A DNA stretch of 54,007 bases, taken from the NCBI GenBank assembly GCA_904420075.1, contig CAJFTX010000005.1:1-54007 (forward strand). The letters are read 5' to 3'. Positions 36,161-44,347 of this stretch are shown one piece after another. The notes under the pieces are model-generated. The model saw only the letters and a program-made list of their open reading frames with translations, was not told where the DNA came from and searched no databases. The position numbers and the translations under genes are program-made. Position 1 is the stretch's first letter. Every line of letters starts with the position of its first letter. The DNA comes from an uncultured Clostridia bacterium (lineage in GTDB: Bacteria > Bacillota > Clostridia > Oscillospirales > Feifaniaceae).

Positions 36161-36562
36161 TTATCGACCAAAGGGTCTGTCGAAGGAACCAATTTCGATA
36201 AGATTTCCTTCCGGGTCGGCAATATAACAGGTTCTCTGGCCCCATGGTTCTGTAGTCGGTTCTAATACCGGAACTGCCCCTTTGGCGATCGCTTTTTCGT
36301 ACTCGATGTCCACCTGTTCAAACGTGTCGACATAGAGTGCGATTTCAAAGTGGCCGTTTGTTCCTTCCACATATTCGTAGGTTTTACCTGTCATATGCTC
36401 GAAATCACTTCTGCCGTAGAGCAGGAATAAGGTGCCGTCTTTCACCAGATATACGTTTGAAGTATCTTCGCTCTCCTTGATTTCAAATCCGAGCACATCT
36501 CGATAGAAGCGAACCATCGCCCCCATATCATTTACAAATAGTCCAAATCCGTCTAATCTCAT
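36161..36562 (-). CDS. VOC (glyoxalase/bleomycin resistance) superfamily protein
   Basis: A 133-residue single-domain VOC protein: GLFVNDMGAMVRFYRDVLGF at the start, SNVYLVKDGTLFLL, HFEIALYVD and CYIADPEGNLIEI at the end, the last with the metal-site Glu. Function unknown; relatives are lyases, dioxygenases or drug-binding proteins. Of two adjacent ATGs, the second gives the better distance to AAGGAG. Its base composition is much more AT-rich than the neighbours and it splits the rsmI/trmN6 pair, which points to recent transfer. Confidence 0.88.
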   Translation of the reverse strand: MRLDGFGLFVNDMGAMVRFYRDVLGFEIKESEDTSNVYLVKDGTLFLLYGRSDFEHMTGKTYEYVEGTNGHFEIALYVDTFEQVDIEYEKAIAKGAVPVLEPTTEPWGQRTCYIADPEGNLIEIGSFDRPFGR

Positions 36563-36625
36563 CATACACTCCTTCAAGTACGGCGGAGGTGGCGAATACA
36601 CACAAAAACGGGCGTCCGCAGGCGC

Positions 36626-37369
36626 TCAGCGACCGGTCTCCTCGCGGCGGTAGATGGCGCGCAGCTCCGGGCTCTCGCCGCCCGCCTCGGTGAGCAGAAG
36701 CGGCGGCAGAATCCGGAGGGCGGGCCGTCCTCCTCGCAGCGCCTCCAAAAGGAAGAGGGAGGGGGCGGCCGTCCCGTCCCGCCCGACCAGGCGGAGGCGC
36801 TTCGGCTCCAGCCCGCGCTCGCGCAGCGCGCAGATCGCATCCGCCAGCCGCTCCGGCCGGTGCACAAGGCAGAACCGGCCGCCCGGCTCGAGCAGCCGCG
36901 CGGCGGCGGCTACGACGTCGGGCAGCGTGGCGTTGACCTCGGTGCGGGAGAGCCGCTTCTCGTCGTCCGGCGAGCAGAGGCCTGCACCCACCTTCTGGTA
37001 GGGTGGGTTGGCGGTGACGACGGTGAAGGAGGCGGCGGGGAGCAGCGCGGGATCGCGGTAGTCCCCCTCGAGGATGCGGATACGCCCTTCAAGCCCGTTT
37101 GCGAGCACGCCGCGGCGCGCCCGGTCGCAGACGGCGGGCAGGATCTCCACCCCGGTGATCTCAGGGCAGGGGGTGGTGGCGGCCAGCAGCAGCGGGATGA
37201 TCCCGCCGCCGCAGCCGAGGTCGCAGTGCCGGTCCCGGCTCCCGGGCGAGGCGAAGTGCGCGAGCAGCACCGCGTCGGTCCCGTAGCGGAAACCGCCGCG
37301 GCTCTGGATGATGCGGCAGTTGGGAAAGAGCTCGTCGAACTGCTCGTCCGGCTTTAGGTAGTGCTCCAT
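36626..37369 (-). CDS. trmN6: tRNA1(Val) adenine-37 N6-methyltransferase family protein
   Basis: A 247-residue MTS-domain methyltransferase: HCDLGCGGGIIPLLLA (SAM motif), GVEILPAVCDRARR, and the catalytic VTANPPYQKVG, the N-P-P-Y of adenine N6 methylation. N-terminal QSRGGFRYGTDAVLLAHF is characteristic of the YabB/YfiC/TrmN6 group. It acts on A37 of tRNA-Val in Escherichia coli; the target here may be the same or another tRNA. Confidence 0.9.
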   Translation of the reverse strand: MEHYLKPDEQFDELFPNCRIIQSRGGFRYGTDAVLLAHFASPGSRDRHCDLGCGGGIIPLLLAATTPCPEITGVEILPAVCDRARRGVLANGLEGRIRILEGDYRDPALLPAASFTVVTANPPYQKVGAGLCSPDDEKRLSRTEVNATLPDVVAAAARLLEPGGRFCLVHRPERLADAICALRERGLEPKRLRLVGRDGTAAPSLFLLEALRGGRPALRILPPLLLTEAGGESPELRAIYRREETGR

Positions 37370-37385
37370 AAAAACTCCTTATGCA

Positions 37386-37421
37386 CAAAGAAACAGCCTG
37401 CACCGTTTCAGTACAGGCTGT
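37386..37421 (-). terminator. Terminator after the ferredoxin gene
   Basis: An 8-bp stem (ACAGCCTG/CAGGCTGT) with a 13-base loop and a T-rich 3' side on the minus strand. Confidence 0.6.
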
Positions 37422-37434
37422 CTTACGCGTTTTG

Positions 37435-37605
37435 TTACGCCTGATGCGGGGCGTCAACCGGGCAGACACCGGCGCAGGCGCCGCACTCGATGCAGCTAGA
37501 AGCGTCGATCTCATACTTGCCGTCACCGGCGGAAATGCAGCTCACGGGGCACTCGGCCTCGCAGGCGCCGCAGCTGATGCACTCATCCGAAATCTGATAT
37601 GCCAT
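37435..37605 (-). CDS. 2[4Fe-4S] ferredoxin
   Basis: A 56-residue clostridial-type ferredoxin with both clusters complete (CISCGACEAECP and CIECGACAGVCP). A soluble low-potential electron carrier, probably the acceptor for the oxoacid oxidoreductase and other redox enzymes. AGGAGGTG stands before the ATG at 37605; the gene has its own terminator. Confidence 0.96.
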   Translation of the reverse strand: MAYQISDECISCGACEAECPVSCISAGDGKYEIDASSCIECGACAGVCPVDAPHQA

Positions 37606-37761
37606 TTTAAAACACCTCCTCTTCAATCTAAACCTATTGTACTCACAGGGGGGCAAAAAATCAAGTAAAATTTCTTTGGAGTCAGAGGGGGAAAAGGCAA
37701 CTTTTGGCGGCCGCCGAAACGGGATTGGAAGGGCGCTGTCCCGCGGCCGGGCGGCGGGACG

Positions 37762-38943
37762 TCAGAGCACGATGATCCCGTACTGGTCGATGATGCCGGA
37801 GATCTCGTCGATGTCGAGCTCCCCGACGTGGTCGAAGAGCGCCCGCCCGTGGTACTCGAGGGCGAACCGGTCGAAGAGGCCGGGATTTGTGGCGTCGATA
37901 CAGAGCGGGTCCTCCAGCATGTAGGCGTTCTCGATGAAAATCTCGATGTCCTCCGCGTCCTCCAGGCGCAGTTTGAGCGCGCCGCTGCGGGCCTCCTCCT
38001 CGCGGAGGATGTCCTCCGCGAGGTCGGCCGTGATGGGGATAGCGTCGGGGATGTCGATGGTGGGGGAGATGAGCAGCGCCTCCGACTCGGTCGCGGCGAG
38101 GATCGCCTCGTCGTCCTTCTCCCCGCGGGTGATGCCGGTGAGCCGCGCGGCGGACATCGCCCGGCGCAGCGCCGCCGTGTGCTGCGGGGTGTCGCCGCCC
38201 GCGAGCAGCTCCGCCCCCGCGTCCAGCAGGGGGTGGGCGTAGGCCGCGAGCTGCTCGGGCGGCAGAGTGAGGGGCCGGCCGAGCAGCGGAATCTTCGCGT
38301 AGCGGTAGAGATCAGTCAGCAGCTCGGGGAGCTCCTCCGCAGGGCCTGTGAGGCCGAACACATCCGCCCCCATGCTCTGCAGCACCGCGAGACAGCAGAG
38401 CGCGCTGCTGCCCGAGGGGGTGTAGCCCTCCTCGTCGACCGCGACGGTGACAAAGACCGGCAGCTCGCAGCAGCTCTTGCAGGCGAGCAGCGCGGCGCGC
38501 GCCTCCCCGAGGTGGCGCATCCCCTCGACGGCGAGAAAGTCGACTCCCGCCCCGGCGAGCGCCTCGGCCTGTTCGCGGTAGAGCTCGATCAGCTGCTCCA
38601 TCCGGCTCTCGCCCTCCGGTGCGAGCTGCAGCCCCGTCGGCGCGAGCAGACCGCCGACAAGAGCCTCGCCGTCCGCCGCCTCGCGCGCGAGCGCCACGAG
38701 CTCCCGGTTGTAGTGCGCCACCCGGTCCTGCGCGCCGAACGGCGCGAGCCGCGCCCGGTTTGCGCAGCCGGTCGGGGCGTAAATCGCGTCCGCTCCCGCG
38801 CGGGCGTGGGCCGCGAGCAGGGCGGAGATCTCCGCCCTGCGGGCGAGGAGCTGATCCCCGTAAAAACAGCCCTCATCTTCAGAGAAGTCGGCGCCGGACA
38901 TGCCGCCCAGCAGCCGGATACTTCGGATTTCGTCGCTTTGCAT
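37762..38943 (-). CDS. Homocysteine S-methyltransferase-like protein lacking zinc ligands
   Basis: A 393-residue protein whose first about 290 residues follow the homocysteine methyltransferase barrel (LLGGMSGADF in place of DGAMGT; HARAGADAIYAPTGCANRARL in place of the TNTF region; LLAPTG; GVDFLAVEGM in place of the ETM segment). The three Cys that hold zinc are absent: the GLNC position reads GLTGPAEEL (about 201-209) and the GGCCGT position reads AGGDTPQHT. The end part (PLCIDATNPGLFDRFALEYHG) resembles the strand VIDS of pterin-binding barrels. A normal thiol methyl transfer is therefore unlikely; the role is unknown. It lies last in a minus-strand series after argS. Confidence 0.75.
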   Translation of the reverse strand: MQSDEIRSIRLLGGMSGADFSEDEGCFYGDQLLARRAEISALLAAHARAGADAIYAPTGCANRARLAPFGAQDRVAHYNRELVALAREAADGEALVGGLLAPTGLQLAPEGESRMEQLIELYREQAEALAGAGVDFLAVEGMRHLGEARAALLACKSCCELPVFVTVAVDEEGYTPSGSSALCCLAVLQSMGADVFGLTGPAEELPELLTDLYRYAKIPLLGRPLTLPPEQLAAYAHPLLDAGAELLAGGDTPQHTAALRRAMSAARLTGITRGEKDDEAILAATESEALLISPTIDIPDAIPITADLAEDILREEEARSGALKLRLEDAEDIEIFIENAYMLEDPLCIDATNPGLFDRFALEYHGRALFDHVGELDIDEISGIIDQYGIIVL

Positions 38944-39009
38944 GAGTAATTTGGTTCCTCCGATCGGAATGGTGGGGCGCCCGGCCGGGCCGGACGTCGA
39001 AAGACAGGG

Positions 39010-40698
39010 TTACATCCGCTCCGGGGCGGTCACCTTGAGAATCGCGCAGACGTTCTCGAGCACCTGCTTGGTCGCGAGCACCAGCTGGGTCCGCGCCGCG
39101 CGGAGCGCCGGATCGTCGCAGCTCACGCGGCAGGCGTTGTAGAACTTGTGGAAGAGGGTCGCCGTGTCGGTGAGGTAGCGCACCATCCGCGCCGGGTCGT
39201 AGGCGTCCGCCGCGGCCTTGATCTCCTCCGGCAGCAGCGCCAGCTGCATCGTGAGCTCCCGCTCCGCCGGGTCGGAGAGCAGGGTGAGGTCGGCCTCGGT
39301 ATCCGCTTTTACCCCCGCCTCCGCGAGCGAGCGCAGGATGCTGCAGATGCGCGCGTGGGCGTACTGCACGTAGTAGACGGGGTTGTCGCTCTCCTGCTTG
39401 ACGGCGAGGTCGAGGTCGAAGTCCATCGTGGTCGAGGGCGTCCGCGAGGAGAAGAAGAAGCGGGCCGCGTCCACCGGGATCTCGTCCAGGAGATCGGAGA
39501 GGGAGACCGCCTTGCCGGTGCGCTTGCTCATGCGCACCACCTCGCCGCCGCGCATCAGGTTTACCAGCTGCATCAGCACGAAGTCGAGCTTGTCCGCCCC
39601 GACGCCGATCGCGTCCATCCCCGCCTTGAAGCGGATGGTGTGCCCGTGGTGATCCGCGCCGAACACGTCGATCACCTTGTCGAAGCCGCGGACCATGAAC
39701 TTGTTGCGGTGGTAGGCGAGGTCGACGGCGTAGTAGGTGTAGAACCCGTTCTGCCGGCGGAGCACCTCGTCCTTCTCGCAGCCGAAGTCGGTCGCCTTAA
39801 ACCAGAGGGCGCCCTCCTTCTCATAGGTGCAGCCCCGCTCGACCATGAGCTGTACCGTCTCCTCCACGGCGCCGCTCTTGTGCAGGTCGCTCTCGGGGAA
39901 CCAGACGTCGAACTGGATGCGGTAGCGCTCCATGTCCCGCTTCATCGCGGCGATGTTGCGCGCAAGGCCGAACTCGGCGAGCGCCGCGCGGCGCTCCTCC
40001 TCCGGGGCGCCAAGAATCGCGTCGCCGTGCTCCTCGAGATAGGCGGCGGCGAGCGCACGGATGTCGTCCCCGTGGTAGCCCTCCTCCGGGAAGACGACGG
40101 CGTCCTCGCCGCGCACCGCCTGGATCAGCCGCGCCTCGAGGCTCCGGGCGAAGAGGTCGACCTGGTTGCCGGCGTCGTTGATGTAGAACTCGCGGGTGAC
40201 GTCGCAGCCGGTGTGGGTAAGCAGACTCGCGACCACGTCGCCGATGACGCCGCCGCGGGCGTTGCCCATGTGCATCGGGCCTGTGGGGTTCGCAGAGACG
40301 AATTCCACCATCACTTTTTGGCCCGCGCCGCCGTCGGTCCGGCCGAAGTCCGCGCCCTCGCTGCGCACAGCGGCGACCGCCTCCGCGTACCACGCGGGGG
40401 AGAGGTGGATGTTGACAAAGCCGGGACCTGCGACCTCGATCTTCTCGACGAGCGCGCCGCAGTCCATCCGGGAGGTGATCTCCTCCGCGATCTTGCGCGG
40501 GGCCATCCCCATCGTCTTTGCGTTCTGCATGGCGAAATTGGTGAAGAGGTCGCCGCGGTTCTTCTCGCTCGGCGGCGCGACCTCGAAGGGGGCGAGCTCT
40601 GCTGTCTTCAGCGCGCCCTCGGCGCACGCCCTACCGGCGGCGCTGCGGATTTCGGCGGCGATCTCCTCGGCCGCACGTTTCAGCGGATTACTGTACAT
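39010..40698 (-). CDS. argS: Arginyl-tRNA synthetase
   Basis: Class I synthetase for arginine, 562 residues. Seen: the HIGH-type motif in SANPTGPMHMGNARGG (near 143), MSK in VVRMSKRTGKAV (near 390), the N-terminal Add-1 domain, and the C-terminal anticodon domain with YNACRV. It overlaps the DUF1934 gene by 11 bases, the same gene pair known from Bacillus (ywiB-argS). Confidence 0.97.
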   Translation of the reverse strand: MYSNPLKRAAEEIAAEIRSAAGRACAEGALKTAELAPFEVAPPSEKNRGDLFTNFAMQNAKTMGMAPRKIAEEITSRMDCGALVEKIEVAGPGFVNIHLSPAWYAEAVAAVRSEGADFGRTDGGAGQKVMVEFVSANPTGPMHMGNARGGVIGDVVASLLTHTGCDVTREFYINDAGNQVDLFARSLEARLIQAVRGEDAVVFPEEGYHGDDIRALAAAYLEEHGDAILGAPEEERRAALAEFGLARNIAAMKRDMERYRIQFDVWFPESDLHKSGAVEETVQLMVERGCTYEKEGALWFKATDFGCEKDEVLRRQNGFYTYYAVDLAYHRNKFMVRGFDKVIDVFGADHHGHTIRFKAGMDAIGVGADKLDFVLMQLVNLMRGGEVVRMSKRTGKAVSLSDLLDEIPVDAARFFFSSRTPSTTMDFDLDLAVKQESDNPVYYVQYAHARICSILRSLAEAGVKADTEADLTLLSDPAERELTMQLALLPEEIKAAADAYDPARMVRYLTDTATLFHKFYNACRVSCDDPALRAARTQLVLATKQVLENVCAILKVTAPERM

Positions 40699-41137
40699 GG
40701 GTGTTCTGCTCCTTTTCCTTTTCCGTCAGACGGACGGAGATTACTAGGTGATTGCTGCTGACAAGTCTGCTCGCGGCTGAGATGGTGTAGTGCAGCCGGA
40801 GGGAGCCGCCGCCGGCGCCGATCCCGTTTTCAAACCGGGAGGTGGCGACGGTGAGCTCCATCTGGCCGTAGGGGGTCGCGTAGCTGCCGACGTGGCGGCG
40901 GTCCCGCTCGAAGGTCATCCGCGAGCGAAACTCCCCGTCCCGGGCGAGGGTGACGCTGTCCGGCCGGACGAGAATCTCGCTTATCGCGCCCTCCATACCG
41001 GTGAGCTCGGTCTCCGCGTAGCGGATGAGATAGCCCTCCTCCGCGGGCAGAAAGCTGCCCGCCGTTGTGAGCTCCACCGGCTCTGCGTCGTTCTCCGAGA
41101 GGCCCCGGATGGTAATCATTGCGTTTTGTGTCTCCAT
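40688..41137 (-). CDS. DUF1934 protein (YwiB-like)
   Basis: A 149-residue beta-rich protein of the DUF1934/YwiB family (lipocalin-like barrel). Typical are GYLIRYAETELTGMEGAISE and YATPYGQMELTVAT. Function unknown; it is almost always next to argS, as here, between murI (8-base gap) and argS (overlap). Confidence 0.86.
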   Translation of the reverse strand: METQNAMITIRGLSENDAEPVELTTAGSFLPAEEGYLIRYAETELTGMEGAISEILVRPDSVTLARDGEFRSRMTFERDRRHVGSYATPYGQMELTVATSRFENGIGAGGGSLRLHYTISAASRLVSSNHLVISVRLTEKEKEQNTHVQ

Positions 41138-41145
41138 AACTCCTC

Positions 41146-41958
41146 CTAAGGTTCATAGCGGTCGATCTCGACCCGCTCGACCGGGTGGGAGAGGGGAAAG
41201 CCGAGAAACTGCTCCGCGTGCAGCGCGAAGGAGGCCGGGTCGTCGCTGACAAAGCAGCGGATGCCGGGGTGTCCTTCCGCTTCCGCGAGCCCCTGCTCCC
41301 GCAGGGCGGCGGCCACGGCGCGGGCGGTCTCCGCGCCGGGGTTGATGAGCGTCACCCCCGGCGCGAGCTCCGCGACGAGCTCCCGCAGCAGGGGGTAGTG
41401 GGTGCAGCCGAGAATCAGCGTGTCCGCCCCGCCCGCGAGCAGCGGGCCGAGATACTCCTCGAGCACCAGCTTTGTCACCCGGTCCCCCTTCTGAAACCGC
41501 CCGTTCTCCACCAGCGGGACGAGCAGCGGGGTGGCCGCGCTCTCGACCGAGAGTTGCGGATTGCACGCCCGCAGCGCCGCCTCATATGCCCCGCTGCCGA
41601 TGGTGGCCGGGGTGCCGATGACGGCGACTTTACCGTTTTGGGTCGCCTCCGCCGCGGCGCGGGCCGCGTGCTCGATCACGCCGCAGATGGGCAGATCGTA
41701 GAGCCCGCGCACCTCGGGCAGCGCCACCGAGCTCGCGGTGCCGCAGGCGACGACGATCGCCTTGACCCGGTGGGAGAGCAGAAAGCGGATGTCCTGCCGG
41801 GTGTACTTGATGATGGTGTCCCGCCCGCGGGTGCCGTAGGGCACCCGGCCGGTGTCGCCGAAGTAGATGATCTCCTCCGCGGGGAGCTGCCGGTGCAGCT
41901 CCCCGACCGCGGTCAGCCCGCCGAGCCCCGAGTCGAATACGCCGATCGCCCCGCTCAC
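41146..41958 (-). CDS. murI: Glutamate racemase
   Basis: Makes D-glutamate for peptidoglycan. 270 residues. Catalytic pair: Cys73 in VACGTASS and Cys184 in LGCTHYP, plus IGVFDSGLGGLT at the start. The common ACNTAS motif has Gly in place of Asn, a variant also found in other Clostridia. The true start is the GTG at 41958, which overlaps the ddl stop by four bases; the longer open frame upstream is ddl read in another frame. Confidence 0.95.
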   Translation of the reverse strand: MSGAIGVFDSGLGGLTAVGELHRQLPAEEIIYFGDTGRVPYGTRGRDTIIKYTRQDIRFLLSHRVKAIVVACGTASSVALPEVRGLYDLPICGVIEHAARAAAEATQNGKVAVIGTPATIGSGAYEAALRACNPQLSVESAATPLLVPLVENGRFQKGDRVTKLVLEEYLGPLLAGGADTLILGCTHYPLLRELVAELAPGVTLINPGAETARAVAAALREQGLAEAEGHPGIRCFVSDDPASFALHAEQFLGFPLSHPVERVEIDRYEP

Positions 41959-43010
41959 AGCGCGGCCCTCTCGTGCGCGAGCTCGATCAGCCGGTCGAGC
42001 AGGCCCGCGTAGCTGTAGCCGGTGGCCATGAACAGCTTCGGAAACATGCTGATGTTGGTAAAGCCGGGCAGGGTGTTGATCTCGTTTAAGTAGAGCTTGC
42101 CGTCCGCACGGTCGATGAAAAAGTCGACCCGGGCGAGCCCCTCGCACCCGGCGGCGCGGTAGGCGCGCACCGCCGTATCCAGAATTCGCTCGGAGAGCGC
42201 GTGCGGCAGATCGGCGGGGATCACGGTGCGGGAGTTCTCGTCCTCATACTTCGCCGAAAAGTCGTAGAACTCCCGGGCGGGGAGGATCTCGCCGCAGCAG
42301 GCGGCCACCGGCTCCCGGTTGCCCATCACGGCGACCTCGATCTCCCGCGCGTCGACGCACTTCTCCACGATCACACAGTCGGAGTACCGGAGCGCCGTCT
42401 CGATTGCGGCTTCGAGCTCCTCGCGGCTTTTCGCCTTGCCGATGCCGATCGAGCTGCCGGTGTTCGACGGCTTTACAAACATCGGGTAGAAGAGCTCCCG
42501 CTCGCACCGGTCGGCCATCGCCGCGACCGAGCCCGCCTCCGAGCGCCGGAGCGCGAGATAGGGGCACTGCGGCAGCCCCGCCTGCGCGAACAGCTGCTTG
42601 GAGAGCGCCTTGTCCATGCAGTTGGCGCTCGCCGCGACCCCGCAGCCCACATAGGGCAGTCCCGCCATCTCGAAGAGGCCCTGGATGGTCCCGTCCTCGC
42701 CGCCGACCCCGTGCAGCACCGGGAAGACGACGTCCACCGGGATCACCTCGTCCCCGCGGACGATGCCGCGCACCCCGCGGTCTGGCGGGAGATAGGCCGG
42801 GCGGCAGGAGGCGTGCCCCTCCCAGCTGCCGTCCTTGATCCGCTCGAGCGGTCCCTCATAGGAGAGCCAGCGCCCGGCCCTCGTGATGCCGAGCATGTGA
42901 ACGTCGTACTTCTCCCGGTCGAGATGCGACAAAATCGAGAAGGACGAGAGCAGCGAAATTTCGTGCTCGCTTGAGACGCCGCCGAAGATGACGGCAAGAC
43001 TTTGCTTCAT
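41955..43010 (-). CDS. ddl: D-alanine--D-alanine ligase
   Basis: Joins two D-alanines for cell wall precursors. 351 residues, ATP-grasp. Seen: VIFGGVSSEHEISLLS at the start, HGVGGEDGTIQGLFEM, YVGCGVAASANCMDK, FVKPSNTGSSIGIGK and LYLNEINTLPGFT at the end. The ATG at 43010 has GAGGGG upstream. First gene of the series ddl-murI-DUF1934-argS, which joins wall precursor and translation genes. Confidence 0.96.
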   Translation of the reverse strand: MKQSLAVIFGGVSSEHEISLLSSFSILSHLDREKYDVHMLGITRAGRWLSYEGPLERIKDGSWEGHASCRPAYLPPDRGVRGIVRGDEVIPVDVVFPVLHGVGGEDGTIQGLFEMAGLPYVGCGVAASANCMDKALSKQLFAQAGLPQCPYLALRRSEAGSVAAMADRCERELFYPMFVKPSNTGSSIGIGKAKSREELEAAIETALRYSDCVIVEKCVDAREIEVAVMGNREPVAACCGEILPAREFYDFSAKYEDENSRTVIPADLPHALSERILDTAVRAYRAAGCEGLARVDFFIDRADGKLYLNEINTLPGFTNISMFPKLFMATGYSYAGLLDRLIELAHERAAL

Positions 43011-43225
43011 GCGATTCCCCTCTATCTTCAAATATCTGATAGTTCAATATACGTTTTTTTATTATACAATATTAGTTCCAATTTGAAAAGGGCGAAAAAC
43101 CCGCAGCCCTTTTTCCCGTTGGGCTGAGGGGAGATGGCTTCGTCAATTTCAAGGTGCGTTGATTTGAGCGGGAAAATACGGTAAAGTAAATGGGAAGAGC
43201 GGAGTCGAATTCAGGGGGAACTGAT

Positions 43226-43762
43226 ATGATAGGCTTAAAAAGAGGCACTGTAAAACTGGTCACGCATCAAGACGAATGGCTTGAAGAAGCGGAGAGGACG
43301 ATTGAAGAATTAAAACGCCTTTTAAATGGTACTGCTGCCGACCTTCAGCATGTTGGAAGTACGGCGATTCCCTCCATCCATGCGAAACCTATTATTGATC
43401 TTGTCGTTGGCGTCTATGACCTGAATGAGATCATGTCCCATGTTGAGCTGCTCGGGAGGAACGGCTTTGTTTTTCGAGGAGAGGACGTTCCCGGACAGAT
43501 TTTGTTTGTAAAGGGCGATTTTGAGAAAGAGCTCCGCACACACCATATTCATGTGGTGAAATGGAATGGGGAGGAATGGAATCGCTATATCAATTTTCGT
43601 GATTATCTGAACGCCTTCCCCGAAAAAGCGATGCGATATGATCGCTGCAAGCAAAATTTAGCCGTTCAGTTTCCCGATGATCGTAGACAATATACAGAGG
43701 GAAAGCGGCGGCTCATAGAGCGTTTGCTTGAGGAAGCGGGACGATGGAGAGCGGGACGGTAA
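43226..43762 (+). CDS. GrpB family protein (UPF0157)
   Basis: A 178-residue GrpB/UPF0157 protein, a nucleotidyltransferase-like fold of unknown role. Signatures: LQHVGSTAIPSIHAKPIIDL (about 44-63), RTHHIHVVK, and NFRDYLNAFPEKAMRYD. The ATG at 43226 follows CAGGGGGAA. Composition is clearly more AT-rich than the genes on both sides, and it is a single gene on the opposite strand to its neighbours; transfer is likely. Confidence 0.9.
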   Translation: MIGLKRGTVKLVTHQDEWLEEAERTIEELKRLLNGTAADLQHVGSTAIPSIHAKPIIDLVVGVYDLNEIMSHVELLGRNGFVFRGEDVPGQILFVKGDFEKELRTHHIHVVKWNGEEWNRYINFRDYLNAFPEKAMRYDRCKQNLAVQFPDDRRQYTEGKRRLIERLLEEAGRWRAGR

Positions 43763-43858
43763 CGTCGCAGATTCTTACTGATTCCTGAATCCGAGAGCGA
43801 AAAAACGCCGGATTGTGCCGGGTGCGGCACGGACCGGAACCGGGCGGCGGATACGGCG

Positions 43859-43892
43859 GCGGCCGGAGCGTTTTGCCGCTCCGGCCGTCTCT
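43859..43892 (+). terminator. Terminator hairpin between convergent genes
   Basis: GGCCGGAGCG/CGCTCCGGCC stem with a TTTTGC loop, followed by a CT-rich run. It serves the GrpB gene and may also stop the minus-strand TM2 gene. Confidence 0.65.
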
Positions 43893-43914
43893 TTTCTCAA
43901 TGATCCGCTGCCGT

Positions 43915-44331
43915 TTACTGGCCGAGGGGGTTGCCGGCGGCGTCGGTGTTGATCGCGCCGGCGATGATCATAATGCCCTCGATGAAGCCCCAGAGGCTCC
44001 CGAGGCCGCAGGTGAAGATGGTGACCAGAATCTGAATCACCCCGCGGGTGGTGTCCCCGAGATAGAAGCTGTGCACCCCGAAGCCGCCGAGGAAGATGCC
44101 GAGCAGCCCGGCCGCGAGCCGCGACTTCGGCTGGTAGAATCCGGTGGGCTGCGCGACGCCCCCGTTCTCCATGGTGAGCAGCGCGCCGCAGCGGGCGCAG
44201 ACGGTCGCGTGCGGCAGCGTCGCCTGGCCGCAGGCCTGGCAGTAGTTGCGTCCGAAACCGTGATAGGACTTGCAGTTCGGACAGGACTCGAGATTCGGGT
44301 CGAAGTTTACGCCACAGTTTCTACAGTACAT
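43915..44331 (-). CDS. Zinc-ribbon TM2-domain membrane protein
   Basis: A 138-residue protein with two N-terminal zinc ribbons (CRNC, CPNC, CQAC, CARC) and a TM2 domain: AAGLLGIFLGGFGVHSFYLGD then GVIQILVTIFTCGLGSLWGFIEG. TM2 proteins are small two-helix membrane proteins of unknown function. It starts 16 bases after the end of the NodB-like gene and is probably expressed with it. Confidence 0.9.
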   Translation of the reverse strand: MYCRNCGVNFDPNLESCPNCKSYHGFGRNYCQACGQATLPHATVCARCGALLTMENGGVAQPTGFYQPKSRLAAGLLGIFLGGFGVHSFYLGDTTRGVIQILVTIFTCGLGSLWGFIEGIMIIAGAINTDAAGNPLGQ

Positions 44332-44347
44332 AGTCAGTCATCCTTTC

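Noticed and set aside
39148-40761. 537-codon plus-strand frame opposite argS
   Set aside because: argS motifs are unmistakable on the minus strand.
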